Counted from the first letter of the stretch, positions 19,859 through 28,709 are shown. The stretch: DNA of 64,000 nt from Thalassotalea sp. 273M-4 (GCF_041410465.1 NZ_CP166961.1:1302001-1366000), one strand, 5' to 3'. Made by a program: numbers and translations. Notes: generated from the letters alone by a model not told the origin.

Positions 19859-19915
19859 CAGTTGTCTTGTTCTATAAATGTTAGCATTGAGTAATCACAC
19901 CAAAGGGGGTGTAAT

Positions 19916-20257
19916 ATGTCTGGAAAGTTTGAAGTTTATAGGGATAAAGCAAACGAATATCGTTTTCGCTTAAAAGCCTCGAATGGGCAAAATATTCTTG
20001 CCAGTGAAGGTTATAAAGCCAAGGCCAGTTGCCTAAACGGTATTGAGTCGGTAAAGAAAAATGCGCCTGAAGACGGCCGATTTCAACGTAAAACGACGGC
20101 CTCGGGTAAGTTTTCCTTTAATCTGAAATCTGGGAATCATCAAGTTATTGGTAGTAGTCAATCATACGAGTCAGAATCATCTCGTGACAATGGCATTAAG
20201 TCGGTGATGAAAAACGCACCCGAAGCCAGTTTAGTTGACTTAACCGCTAATTCTTAA
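19916..20257 (+). CDS. YegP-family protein with two DUF1508 repeats
   Basis: A 113-residue protein built of two tandem copies of the ~48-residue DUF1508 module. The first is FEVYRDKANEYRFRLKASNG...GIESVKKNAP (about 5-51) and the second FSFNLKSGNHQVIGSSQSY...GIKSVMKNAP (about 66-102). The length and two-repeat design match E. coli YegP (110 residues), whose function is not established. No signal peptide is present. A GGGGG-containing ribosome-binding site lies 8-9 nt before the ATG. It is monocistronic with its own terminator. Confidence 0.9.
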   Translation: MSGKFEVYRDKANEYRFRLKASNGQNILASEGYKAKASCLNGIESVKKNAPEDGRFQRKTTASGKFSFNLKSGNHQVIGSSQSYESESSRDNGIKSVMKNAPEASLVDLTANS

Positions 20258-20268
20258 TATTTGAAAAT

Positions 20269-20314
20269 ACTCACTGTGATAAAGCATCTACTGCGTTGCA
20301 GTGAGTGTTTTTTT
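20269..20314 (+). terminator. Terminator of the YegP-like gene
   Basis: ACTCACTG and CAGTGAGT pair perfectly around a 22-nt loop and are followed by a T8 run. Confidence 0.8.
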
Positions 20315-20372
20315 CAATTTGTCGGATTTAAACGTTGAGTGAAAGACGTTTAACGTTTCAATCTCAGAGTAA

Positions 20373-20903
20373 ATGACGACTCTTATGGGTACTTCACTAA
20401 TTGAGCTAAAGCAGCCCAAACAACCTAATGCCTTAACCCTGTTTGCATGGTGTGCTATTTTTTTATTGAGTTACTTTGCTATAACGGTTGACGCAAAGGC
20501 TACTCAACCAAACATTGAAGATAATGGCCATCGAGAACAACAGGGCTTGTTTACTTTATCAAACTCTCGTTGGCAATACCGTTTGCTTATTTTTAACGTA
20601 CCTTCCCAAGCCCAATTACCCGTTATAGACCAATCGGTAAAAGATGAATACAAATTCGCTATTATTGCCCTCATTAATGGCAATGCCTATTACCAGGTCA
20701 ATGAAACCAGATTACAACGCCTTTCCGATAACGACCAAGATCTACTTATCCATCAATACTGGCAACAAGACCATGTATGGTTAGTTGGACTCGATGGAAA
20801 ATTAAAAGCGCGTTATAAAATGCAAACCTTTCAACTTGACCAAATCATTGCCCTTATCAACAGCATGCCGTTGCGCCAATTAGAACGTAAAAATGACCAG
20901 TAA
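20373..20903 (+). CDS. Exported DUF4174-like protein
   Basis: A 176-residue protein with a hydrophobic segment at about 22-38 ending near VDAKA, which suggests a signal peptide or anchor. The mature part (SNSRWQYRLLIFNVPSQ..., then WLVGLDGKLKARY and the final IIALINSMPLRQLE) has the thioredoxin-like layout of DUF4174 proteins, in which a lone arginine follows the MP. No CxxC motif is present, so a disulfide role is unlikely. The start may instead be ATG 20385. It stands alone, without close neighbours. Function unknown. Confidence 0.65.
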   Translation: MTTLMGTSLIELKQPKQPNALTLFAWCAIFLLSYFAITVDAKATQPNIEDNGHREQQGLFTLSNSRWQYRLLIFNVPSQAQLPVIDQSVKDEYKFAIIALINGNAYYQVNETRLQRLSDNDQDLLIHQYWQQDHVWLVGLDGKLKARYKMQTFQLDQIIALINSMPLRQLERKNDQ

Positions 20904-21033
20904 ATCTTAACCTATTTCGCTGTAACTCTAGCTCCTCGAAACGGTATTTGATTATTTACTAACTTGTTATTAAGAGCCTCTGCAACTATTTTTATGGGTA
21001 CATTTCCCATCTGATAAACCACATGAGGTAACT

Positions 21034-21801
21034 ATGTTTAACCCTGCAGATTTTCGAATGGATGGCGCTGTCGCTCTGATCACCGGGGCGGGGGCAGGCA
21101 TCGGTCGAGCCATTGCCGAAACCTTTGCTAGCGCTGGTGCGAAAGTAGCGGTATCGGATTTACATAAAGAAACGGCCGACCTAGTTGCCGAGGGAATTAA
21201 CCAACAAGGTGGTCAGGCAATAAGTTTACAATGTGATATTACCAAAGCCGATGACTTAGAAAATGTGATCCGCGATACGGTTGCCGCCTTTGGTTCATTA
21301 ACCACGTTAGTCAACAATGCTGGTGGTGGAGGTCCTAAACCATTTGATATGCCTATGAAAGATATGCATTGGGCTTTTGAGCTAAACGTGTTCTCTGTTT
21401 TTCGTTTATGCCAACTTGCCGCTCCTCATATGGACAAGGCTGGTGGCGGCGCCATTTTAACAATCACTTCCATGGCCGGTGAAAATAAGAACCAACGCAT
21501 GGCATCGTATGCTTCATCAAAAGCGGCTGCGAATCATTTAACCCGCAATATTGCCTTTGATTTAGGCGATAAAAATATAAGGGTAAATGCGATTGCACCA
21601 GGCGCAACCAAAACCGATGCTTTAAAAAGTGTGTTAACCCCAGAAATTGAAACTGCCATGCTTAAAGAAACGCCAATTAAACGACTAGGAGAGCCAGAAG
21701 ATATGGCTAATGCGGCTTTATTTCTGTGTGCTCCAGCATCTAAGTGGATCAGCGGACAAATTTTAACTATTTCAGGAGGTGGGGTGCAAGAGCTCGGGTA
21801 G
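21034..21801 (+). CDS. hdhA: Short-chain dehydrogenase, 7-alpha-hydroxysteroid dehydrogenase (HdhA) type
   Basis: A 255-residue NAD(H)-dependent SDR, the same length as E. coli HdhA and visibly very similar throughout (for example NNAGGGGPKPFDMPM, the ASYASSKAAANHL stretch and the SGQILTISGGGVQEL end). The cofactor loop is TGAGAGIG (17-24) and the catalytic S146, Y159 and K163 fall at the same numbers as in E. coli. HdhA oxidises 7-alpha-hydroxyl groups of bile acids. In a marine bacterium the real substrate is probably another steroid or alcohol (inference). It is monocistronic, with a GAGG site before the ATG. Confidence 0.87.
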   Translation: MFNPADFRMDGAVALITGAGAGIGRAIAETFASAGAKVAVSDLHKETADLVAEGINQQGGQAISLQCDITKADDLENVIRDTVAAFGSLTTLVNNAGGGGPKPFDMPMKDMHWAFELNVFSVFRLCQLAAPHMDKAGGGAILTITSMAGENKNQRMASYASSKAAANHLTRNIAFDLGDKNIRVNAIAPGATKTDALKSVLTPEIETAMLKETPIKRLGEPEDMANAALFLCAPASKWISGQILTISGGGVQELG

Positions 21802-21905
21802 GGTCGTTTTTTGATTTAAGATCTAAGATTTTTCTGTTGCTGGGTGTTATAAAACGATATTCTCGTTAAGATATAAACCTATTAGTTATAATAATTTTCT
21901 GAGCT

Positions 21906-22709
21906 TTGAATACGAAATTGATAAAATTTATTGCCTCCGATATGGATGGAACGTTGTTGGATGATGATTACAGCTTGCATCCCAGATTTTTCCAATTATT
22001 TGAGCAAATACAACATCATGGGATCATGTTTGCAGCTGCATCAGGTCGCCAATACCATAGTTTGATATCTTTTTTTGAGCCAATTAAAGATGACATGCTT
22101 TTTATTGCCGAAAATGGCACTTTAGTCATGCACAAAGGTGAAGAACTTTACAGTTGTGGTTTAGACTTTGATACCGTACTCGAGGTTATTTGCCTTGCTC
22201 GAACAATGCCAGGAGCGCACTTAGTGCTTAATGGTAAAAAACAATCTTATATCGAAACTCGAGATCAAGTAGCCGAAAAAACAATTCGAAAATTTTGTTT
22301 TGATTGTCATTGGGTTGACGATTTAACCAAGATAAAAGATGACATTGTAAAGGTCTCAGTTTGCCATTTTAATGGGGTTAAGGAGCACTTATTACCCACT
22401 TTTAAGCAGTCATTTTTAAATCATCAAGTGGTGGTAAGTGGTCATATATGGCTTGATGTGATGAATATAAAGGCCTCTAAAGGTGAAGCCATTCGGTTTT
22501 TACAAACTCATTTGGATTTTAGCTTCGAGCAAACCATGAGCTTTGGCGATAATTATAATGACATTGACATGTTTAAAGCCAGTTACCATTCGTATGCGGT
22601 CGAAAATGCCGAACTTGAAATTAAGCAATATGCCCGTTTTCTCGCCCCAGCCAATACCGATAACGGGGTAATTGATACCATTCAATCCTATTTAAATTCT
22701 TTAAAATAA
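21906..22709 (+). CDS. Cof-type HAD-superfamily phosphatase
   Basis: A 267-residue HAD hydrolase of subfamily IIB. The nucleophile motif is SDMDGTLLD with D12 and D14. Motif II is AASGRQ (~43-48), a central C2-type cap follows, and the C-terminal motif is SFGDNYNDIDMF (~218-229). Cof-type enzymes dephosphorylate sugar phosphates, FMN or PLP; the substrate here cannot be read from sequence. The TTG start at 21906 is the only reasonable one, because the next candidates would cut into the first strand. Upstream 85 bp are AT-rich. Confidence 0.85.
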   Translation: MNTKLIKFIASDMDGTLLDDDYSLHPRFFQLFEQIQHHGIMFAAASGRQYHSLISFFEPIKDDMLFIAENGTLVMHKGEELYSCGLDFDTVLEVICLARTMPGAHLVLNGKKQSYIETRDQVAEKTIRKFCFDCHWVDDLTKIKDDIVKVSVCHFNGVKEHLLPTFKQSFLNHQVVVSGHIWLDVMNIKASKGEAIRFLQTHLDFSFEQTMSFGDNYNDIDMFKASYHSYAVENAELEIKQYARFLAPANTDNGVIDTIQSYLNSLK

Positions 22710-22794
22710 TTACGCAAAGGTTTTATTGCTGGTGTTTTTGTTTTAGGTTACTTAGAGTAGTTATTTCATAACAATAATAACGTTGGCTTTGTAA

Positions 22795-23823
22795 ATGTAT
22801 AAACGTCTTATCTTTGCTTTGGCAGCATTGACCTACTCAAGCTCTACCCCTTGTTTTGCGTCGGACTCTGGTTTTGACATCACTGTTGAAACTATTAAGG
22901 TGAGCGAAAATGTTCGATTTCAAGCCATCAGTTTATCCGGGCACAATATTTGGCTCAGTGGCACCGAGTCCGCCATATTTAGATCCCATAATAATGGCCA
23001 CGATTGGCACAAAATTCAGCCTCCTTCTTTAAACGTTAATCAACAGTTTCGCGATATTGAAGTTGATGGTAGCAAAATATCTCTTATGGCAGCAGGGCTT
23101 GGTAGCGAGTCGCAATTGCATTTTTCCAACGATGCAGGTCAACATTGGCAATTGGTACAACAAGGTTCTCACCCCAGTACGTTTTATGACTGCGTCACTC
23201 AGGGGAAACATAACCCGGCTGAATTATGGTTATATGGTGATTCGGTTGAGGGAAAACTTTTTGCCTTAAAGTCGGACGATTTTGGTCAAACTTGGCAAGA
23301 GTTGGTATTAGGTATTGATGCCGAAAAGGGCGAAGGTGGATTTGCTGCAAGTGGTACTTGTATTAGTTCGGATAAAGACGGCAGTATTGCCATTGGTACG
23401 GGCAATAATCAAAATCCCAGAATTTTATTTAAGGCACCAGACAAACCTTGGCAGACGATAACGACCCCTTTTAGTGGTGGCGAAGCTTCGGGTATTTTTT
23501 CTTTGCAGATACAACAAAACACGGTTTATGCTTTTGGCGGTGGTTTAAACGCCAAAGACAAGCCAGCAGAAGCTTACACTTATGACTTTGTCACCAAGCA
23601 GTGGTCATCACTACCAGAGGTACCATTACATGGCGCTATTTATGGTTCAGCAATAACCGACGACTTTATTTTTATTAGCAACCCAGAGGGCATTGCGGCA
23701 TTAAGTAGGGCAAGCCAAACATGGCAACTTATTAGCGTAACAGATACTTGGGCGTTAGCGTGCAATCAATCCATTTGCTGGGGAGCAGGCGCCGATGGTC
23801 ATATTGTTAAAATCCACTTGTAA
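22795..23823 (+). CDS. Exported BNR/Asp-box beta-propeller protein
   Basis: A 342-residue protein with a cleavable signal peptide (about 1-23, ending CFA-S). Three Asp-box motifs of the S-x-D/N-x-G-x-x-W type are visible: SHNNGHDW (64-71), SNDAGQHW (111-118) and SDDFGQTW (160-167). The sequence is WD/BNR-propeller-like to the end. Sialidase catalytic residues are not evident, so it resembles YCF48-like or oxidoreductase-like BNR proteins of unknown role. It is convergent with the OYE gene. Confidence 0.72.
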   Translation: MYKRLIFALAALTYSSSTPCFASDSGFDITVETIKVSENVRFQAISLSGHNIWLSGTESAIFRSHNNGHDWHKIQPPSLNVNQQFRDIEVDGSKISLMAAGLGSESQLHFSNDAGQHWQLVQQGSHPSTFYDCVTQGKHNPAELWLYGDSVEGKLFALKSDDFGQTWQELVLGIDAEKGEGGFAASGTCISSDKDGSIAIGTGNNQNPRILFKAPDKPWQTITTPFSGGEASGIFSLQIQQNTVYAFGGGLNAKDKPAEAYTYDFVTKQWSSLPEVPLHGAIYGSAITDDFIFISNPEGIAALSRASQTWQLISVTDTWALACNQSICWGAGADGHIVKIHL

Positions 23824-23899
23824 TCAGTAGACATGCTTCATCGATTCTGTCTGTTACCCCCACTTTTTCATTTTTAAAAACGCTAAGTTTTACACAAAC

Positions 23900-23950
23900 A
23901 TGAAAAAAAAGAAGCGCAGCTGTAAAAATGTTGCCGTCAAAGAATTTTAG
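23900..23950 (+). CDS. Possible 16-residue basic microprotein
   Basis: An ATG frame encoding MKKKKRSCKNVAVKEF ends at TAG 23948 and lies just upstream of a terminator hairpin (23976-24022). There is no clear Shine-Dalgarno sequence. It is recorded because the transcript piece looks self-contained, but it may be chance. Confidence 0.22.
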   Translation: MKKKKRSCKNVAVKEF

Positions 23951-23975
23951 CACACGACATAGCGAGCAATGCATC

Positions 23976-24022
23976 GCCCCTGTTAGTCAGCCTATGCTAA
24001 AACTAAAGGGGCTATATTTTTT
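23976..24022 (+). terminator. Terminator after the BNR-protein gene
   Basis: GCCCCT-g-TTAGT pairs with ACTAA-AGGGGC around a 14-nt loop and is followed by a T-rich tract. It lies between the convergent genes ending at 23823 and 24072. Confidence 0.7.
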
Positions 24023-24071
24023 GGGGTATTCGCCCAATCTTCATCGTTGCCCGATAAAATGGTTATACAAG

Positions 24072-25115
24072 TTAAATCAGTTTAGCCAGCATTTCATCAC
24101 TATATTCAGTGAGAGCTTCACCCGTTTTAACTTTTTGTACATAATCTGGGTTGGCAATGAGCGGTCGACCAATGGCTAATAAGTCAAACTTGCCTTGTGC
24201 AATGGCTTGACTGCCAGATTGTGCGGTATAACCACCAACACCGACTAAGGTATTATCATAGCGTGCACGTATATAAGCCGACGCACTGCTTTTTAAGGAA
24301 GCAAACTCCATACTGTCATCAAATATCCCAACGTGTAAGTAGGCCAGATCTCGCTTATTTAACTCGGACAATAAATAATCGAACACTTGCGCGTCTTTCA
24401 TGTTTTCTTCAATGTAATGATAACCGCCAGGTGATAACCGTAATGCGGTGCGATGACCACCAATAGCATTAATGACCGCATCAATAACCGCAAGCGCAAA
24501 ACGCGCCATGTTTTCAGCACTACCACCAAATTCATCGTCACGAATGTTACTTGAATAATGTAAAAATTGATCAAGTAGATAACCATTGGCGCCATGAATT
24601 TCAACCCCATCAAAACCGGCTTCTAGCGCATTTATCGCAGCTTGGCGATAATCTATGATCAATTGCTTAATATCATCCAGATCTGCAGCTTTAGGCGTTT
24701 GGTATTGCAGCTCACGTTGTCGTGGTACGCTACCGTCAATGCCTATCGCCGATGGCGCAAGTACGTCACCATTGTTGAAAAAGTATGGATGAGCTAGGCG
24801 ACCGGTATGCCATAACTGGGCAAATATTTTGCCATTTTGAGCATGCACGGCATCGGTAACTTGGCGCCATCCAGCGATTTGTTCTGGAGTGAAAATACCT
24901 GGTGTATTCGGGTAGCCTTGACCGTCAGGGCGAATAATGGTTGCTTCTGACACGATTAGGCCAGTATCGGCTCTGCGAGCGTAATAATCAGCCATTAGTT
25001 GGGTTGGTACTAAGTTTTCATCCGCCATACAACGTGTAAGTGGCGCCATAATAATACGATTGGAAAGCGTAATGGTGTCATTAAGCTTGAATGGTTCGAA
25101 TAAATTTGTGGTCAT
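24072..25115 (-). CDS. Old-yellow-enzyme family NADH:flavin oxidoreductase (NemA-like)
   Basis: A 347-residue FMN-binding TIM barrel. The pattern is that of NemA/OYE: NRIIMAPLTRCMA at 19-31 (T27 near the flavin), LWHTGR (101-106), the substrate-binding pair H174 and N177 in EIHGANGYLLDQF, and an FGGS segment. Such enzymes reduce activated alkenes, nitro compounds and N-ethylmaleimide with NAD(P)H. It is 74 bp downstream of the MRJP-like gene on the same strand, and both diverge from a LysR gene. A three-gene unit regulated by that LysR protein is likely (inference). Confidence 0.9.
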   Translation of the reverse strand: MTTNLFEPFKLNDTITLSNRIIMAPLTRCMADENLVPTQLMADYYARRADTGLIVSEATIIRPDGQGYPNTPGIFTPEQIAGWRQVTDAVHAQNGKIFAQLWHTGRLAHPYFFNNGDVLAPSAIGIDGSVPRQRELQYQTPKAADLDDIKQLIIDYRQAAINALEAGFDGVEIHGANGYLLDQFLHYSSNIRDDEFGGSAENMARFALAVIDAVINAIGGHRTALRLSPGGYHYIEENMKDAQVFDYLLSELNKRDLAYLHVGIFDDSMEFASLKSSASAYIRARYDNTLVGVGGYTAQSGSQAIAQGKFDLLAIGRPLIANPDYVQKVKTGEALTEYSDEMLAKLI

Positions 25116-25189
25116 TTTTTTGCCTTTAATAACGAGCCGTCACAGAGTGAGCATGACGGAGAATGTGTTTTTACTGTGTAATAAAAAAA

Positions 25190-26323
25190 TTACTTGAGTT
25201 TATATCGGTATATAAAATACGGTGCTTGGCCTTTATCGCTGCCACTAAACGGGGTGGACTTATGCAATTGGTTAACTGAGATATATAGCCAGTTATCGGC
25301 ACTTACAGAAACGTTATCTGGCCAGTCTAATCTGGGATCTCTAAGCAACGGCGTTAACCTACCATTTTTTGATAATATATCGATTCCATTTGCATTTAGG
25401 TTGGTAAAATAATGAATGCCCATTTTATCCGTTGTCGCACCATCAGAAATAGGTTTAGCACCTACTTTGTTAACGCTCGCTTTTATCGCTTTATCGCTAC
25501 TTTGTTGACGTAAGCCAATTGTAGGTAAACGATACCAAGAAGTACCATTCATGGCGCCAAAGAATAAGGTTTCACCATCATCTGATAAAGTGATCGGGTT
25601 AATACCTGAATGGGCTGGTTGACCGGCAAATAACACCGGTTCGTTGTTAATGATCATGGTGGCCCCCGCTTCTGGTTGTAATCCAGGATGGTCACTGAAA
25701 CGGCGAACATTCTGCGTTGATAACTCAACACTGATAATACTCGGGTTTGCAAGGTCTGCTAGGTAAATCCAACCTCGTTGGCGATCTACCACTAAATCTT
25801 GCACGAAACTGGTTGCTGGCACAATTTCTTTAGGCAAATTAATCTTAGCGATAACGTTACCCGTTTCAATATCAAAGCCCCAAATTCGAGTATAGCCAAG
25901 GTGGTTGCCCATATCGACAATCCATAAACCACCTTGTTTGTCATCAGTAATTCCTAATGGGCTATCAATGGTCTTGGCTGAGTATGAGCCCTCAGGAGAT
26001 TGAAGGGCATTTGAAGGCCAAGGTTGATATTTACCTTTTGGCTTTATTTCAATCAGTTGTACACCACGTTCACCTGCGAAAGGGTGAATCGTCGCAAATA
26101 CTCGGCCGGAGGTGGTAACGCTGACATTTCCCGGTCGAAAGGGCAGCTCAACCACAATATCAAGAGCACTATCATGCAACGGTGGCAAGTTTGGTGTAGC
26201 CTTGCTTGCGATTGAAGTGCTAGTAAACAGAACCACTAAAGCGTACGACAAAAGCCTGCGTGATCTAGATTCGTTTTTGAAAGCCAGAGCTTGCTTAAAC
26301 ATATTAAACACTGTGTTATTCAT
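25190..26323 (-). CDS. Exported MRJP/Yellow-like beta-propeller protein
   Basis: A protein of 377 residues from the chosen start. The open frame reaches 26386, but ATG 26323 has GAG(A) about 8 nt upstream and is followed by a signal-peptide-like stretch (RRLLSYALVVLFTSTSIASKA, split between charged and hydrophobic parts). The rest has the layout of the major royal jelly protein/Yellow family: DSPLGITDD, IVDMGNHLG..RIWGFDIETG, VQDLVVD..IYLADLANP and a final LDWPDNVSV. In bacteria these are exported six-bladed propellers of unknown role. It is the first gene of a probable operon with the OYE gene downstream. Confidence 0.82.
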   Translation of the reverse strand: MNNTVFNMFKQALAFKNESRSRRLLSYALVVLFTSTSIASKATPNLPPLHDSALDIVVELPFRPGNVSVTTSGRVFATIHPFAGERGVQLIEIKPKGKYQPWPSNALQSPEGSYSAKTIDSPLGITDDKQGGLWIVDMGNHLGYTRIWGFDIETGNVIAKINLPKEIVPATSFVQDLVVDRQRGWIYLADLANPSIISVELSTQNVRRFSDHPGLQPEAGATMIINNEPVLFAGQPAHSGINPITLSDDGETLFFGAMNGTSWYRLPTIGLRQQSSDKAIKASVNKVGAKPISDGATTDKMGIHYFTNLNANGIDILSKNGRLTPLLRDPRLDWPDNVSVSADNWLYISVNQLHKSTPFSGSDKGQAPYFIYRYKLK

Positions 26324-26605
26324 AAAAATTCTCGATGTGTAAAAACCTAAACTCGGGTTTACACAATTAACATTAAATATTTGCATCTAAGATGCCATTA
26401 GGTCTTACCTTGATATTGCTATGCCGCTATTAAGATAAACCGTTTAAATTTGTGGGATCGAATCGTTTGTATCATTGTTTGTATTTTGGTCTAACTCGTT
26501 TAAAGAATAGATGACCTGTACAGCAAACCAATTATTAAGGTGGGTATTTTAGAGCGAATAACTACAATTAAATAATGAATATAATTTATATATCAATTTC
26601 AAAAT

Positions 26606-27514
26606 ATGAATATCGCTAACAAAGATATAAATTTGTTGTATTTATTTCATCTGTTATATCAAGAAGGCTCAGCCATTGAAGCCGCCAAAAGGTTGGCAAT
26701 TAGTCAGCCGGCTTTGAGTCATCGACTAAATAAATTGCGAAAAGAATTTGATGATCCGCTGTTTGTTCGTGGCACGAATACGCTAGTGCCAACGCCTAAA
26801 GCGCATGCCATTGCTACCAAGGTGTCTCGACTAATATCGGATATCGATCTCTTTTATCAGGATGAATTACGCACCCCTATATCTGAAGTTAATGACATCA
26901 TTCATATATACAGTACCGATTATATGGAAAGTTTGTTGCTACCCAAATTACTACCAGCCATGCAGTCATTAATGCCAAAAGTACAAGTCGTTACCCATAA
27001 CACCAACGGGGTACTGCCTCGAAAAATGCTTGAAAATGGGCAATGTGATATTGCTATTGCAGGCTTTTACAATGATTTGCCAACGACTTTTTTCCAACAA
27101 AAACTGGCCCAAGAACATATGCAAGTGTTGGTCAGAGCAGAACATCCCATTATTCAACGGACACTTACGTTAAACGACTATGTAGCCTGTCAGCACATTG
27201 TGACCACATTAACAGGCGACTTAAATGGCATGGTCGATAAAGCACTGGCAAAAATTGGTAAAAAACGTCATGTGGTTTGTGGCTTGTCAAGTTTTATGGT
27301 GCCAGCCAAGGTGGTTAGCCAAACCAATTATCTATTAACATGTCTCAATTCTGTCGCCTTACAGGCGATGAATGAACATGGCAATTTGGTGTGTTGTGAA
27401 CCACCACTAGAACTCCCTGCGGTGACCATCTACCAAATATGGCATCAACGCACTCATCACGATATATTAAGATCACAAGTGCGAAAACTAATCCATCAAA
27501 TCCTTAACCCATAA
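26606..27514 (+). CDS. LysR-family transcriptional regulator
   Basis: A 302-residue regulator. Residues 9-67 are the winged helix-turn-helix (AIEAAKRLAISQPALSHRLN recognition region, then DPLFVRG), and residues ~93-300 the periplasmic-binding-protein-like effector domain. It is divergent from the MRJP-like/OYE pair across a 282-bp gap, the classical LysR arrangement, so it probably controls that pair and itself. I could not find a clear T-N11-A box. The effector is unknown, but an OYE substrate is a reasonable guess. Confidence 0.92.
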   Translation: MNIANKDINLLYLFHLLYQEGSAIEAAKRLAISQPALSHRLNKLRKEFDDPLFVRGTNTLVPTPKAHAIATKVSRLISDIDLFYQDELRTPISEVNDIIHIYSTDYMESLLLPKLLPAMQSLMPKVQVVTHNTNGVLPRKMLENGQCDIAIAGFYNDLPTTFFQQKLAQEHMQVLVRAEHPIIQRTLTLNDYVACQHIVTTLTGDLNGMVDKALAKIGKKRHVVCGLSSFMVPAKVVSQTNYLLTCLNSVALQAMNEHGNLVCCEPPLELPAVTIYQIWHQRTHHDILRSQVRKLIHQILNP

Positions 27515-27579
27515 TGTCTACAAAGGCTTGATGCATTGGTGGACGCTTTTAGTCGAGAAACTTTGTAAGGGAGCAAACG

Positions 27580-27687
27580 ATGACGATTAAAAGGTTTTAT
27601 TTTAAAGAAATGACGATAAAAGCATCCTTTTCGTCGATTTTTGCCATGATTTTCACAAAAAGAAACAAAAAAAGGGGTAATATATAG
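27580..27687 (+). CDS. Possible 35-residue basic small protein
   Basis: An ATG frame with an excellent ribosome-binding site (AAGGGAG, 27567-27573, 6 nt before ATG) encodes a 35-residue, Lys/Phe-rich peptide with a hydrophobic middle (SFSSIFAMIF, about 17-26) and a basic tail, ending at TAG 27685. It could be a small membrane-associated protein or a leader for the CBM9-like gene 29 bp downstream. No family recognised. Confidence 0.4.
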   Translation: MTIKRFYFKEMTIKASFSSIFAMIFTKRNKKRGNI

Positions 27688-27716
27688 GCATCAATTAAGC
27701 CAATATATCTCAATGT

Positions 27717-28496
27717 ATGTATAAATTTTCTGCCCCATTATTCGCTTCCTTAGCCTTACTTAACCCTTGCACGAGTTTACTCGCCAGTACTGAGCCAGTA
27801 ACGTATGTATATAAAGCAAATGAAGCTATGACCATTGATGGTCAGTTAACTGAAACGGTTTGGCAAAATACCCCATGGTTACCCATCGATAAACCGATTA
27901 TTGGCGGTATGCCTGATGCAAATGATTTTCAGGGCCGCTATAAGTTAAGCTGGGATCAGCAGTATTTATATTTAGCAGCGGAAATTAAAGACAATATTTT
28001 ATTTGATCAACATCGCGATCCAACCTACATGTATTGGGACGATGATTGTTTGGAAATTTTTGTTGATGAAGATAACTCAGGTGGTGATCATCAATTTAAT
28101 TTTAATGCATTTGCTTATCATATTGGTTTAGATAATCAAGTGGCCGACATAGGACCGAACTTGGCCGATGGCAGTACTAACTTTATTTTACTAAATGATC
28201 ATATTAAGTCGGCATGGAAAGCACAACACGGGCAAGAAAACACTTTACATTGGGAAGTAGCCATTGCTATTTATGACGACACTTTTGCTTTAAATAAAGC
28301 CGATAATAAACCGGTTACTTTAACCGCGGACAAGACCCTAGGTTTTATGTTAGCGTATTGTGATAATGACGGCAGTCAATACCGAGAGCATTTTATTGGC
28401 AACCTAGATATAAAACCACTAAATGGTGATAAAAACTTGGGTTATAAGGACGCATCCGTTTTCGCGCCGATTCGATTGAAAAATAATCGCCGCTAA
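27717..28496 (+). CDS. Exported CBM9-like carbohydrate-binding protein
   Basis: A 259-residue protein with a signal peptide (about 1-24, ending LLAS). The mature part matches the family-9 carbohydrate-binding (DOMON-like sugar-binding) layout: AMTIDGQLTETVWQNTPW near the start, a YLYLAAEIKDNILFD strand, the WDDDCLEIFVDEDNSGG calcium/sugar region, and a WEVAIAI strand. No catalytic domain is attached, so it probably binds a carbohydrate in the periplasm or at the surface. The start ATG 27717 overlaps a 4-codon out-of-frame ORF and has no Shine-Dalgarno sequence. Coupling to the small ORF upstream is possible. Confidence 0.78.
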   Translation: MYKFSAPLFASLALLNPCTSLLASTEPVTYVYKANEAMTIDGQLTETVWQNTPWLPIDKPIIGGMPDANDFQGRYKLSWDQQYLYLAAEIKDNILFDQHRDPTYMYWDDDCLEIFVDEDNSGGDHQFNFNAFAYHIGLDNQVADIGPNLADGSTNFILLNDHIKSAWKAQHGQENTLHWEVAIAIYDDTFALNKADNKPVTLTADKTLGFMLAYCDNDGSQYREHFIGNLDIKPLNGDKNLGYKDASVFAPIRLKNNRR

Positions 28497-28530
28497 TCTA
28501 ACGCAACCGAGCAGTGGATAAAGGTTTTTA

Positions 28531-28559
28531 TTGCGATTTTAATTCACTGGCGATATAAT
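28531..28559 (+). promoter_or_regulatory. Sigma-70-type promoter upstream of the rimP leader
   Basis: TTGCGA (28531-28536) and a perfect TATAAT (28554-28559) are separated by exactly 17 bp. The predicted start is near 28566. It is the best promoter match I saw in the window and lies about 250 bp upstream of rimP. Confidence 0.7.
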
Positions 28560-28565
28560 TGCCCA

Positions 28566-28709
28566 AGCTTTGAAGTGGGATGTTGTTTTCCTAATAACTC
28601 TAAGGATAATAACTTAAGTTCCACGAGACAATAAATTGAATGGCTAAGGTCATCTTTATTGTGACACAAAGGGTTCATCATATAAGCCCCGCGTGAATGG
28701 GGCTTTTTT
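28566..28709 (+). ncRNA. Candidate ~145-nt leader or small RNA ahead of rimP
   Basis: The predicted transcript runs from the 28531 promoter to a strong terminator at 28684-28709 without a convincing ORF. In E. coli the equivalent position carries the tRNA-fMet gene metY followed by two terminators in front of rimP-nusA-infB. Here no tRNA fold is visible, yet two terminator-like hairpins remain. It may be an attenuated operon leader or an independent small RNA (inference). Confidence 0.4.
28684..28709 (+). terminator. First terminator in the rimP-nusA-infB leader
   Basis: AAGCCCC pairs with GGGGCTT around an 8-nt loop and continues into T6. In E. coli, leader terminators in this position allow autoregulation by NusA. 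Confidence 0.85.

Larger units (their letters stand above)
19236..19915. other. 680-bp region without a firm gene, left edge of the accessory block
   Basis: No ORF here is convincing. The longest, a 96-codon plus-strand frame at 19460-19750, is rich in Cys and Trp, lacks a good ribosome-binding site and resembles no family I know. Two smaller frames (19283-19363 minus and 19763-19858 plus) read more like protein and are listed separately. The stretch may be a decayed insertion between tRNA-Leu and the YegP-like gene. Confidence 0.4.
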
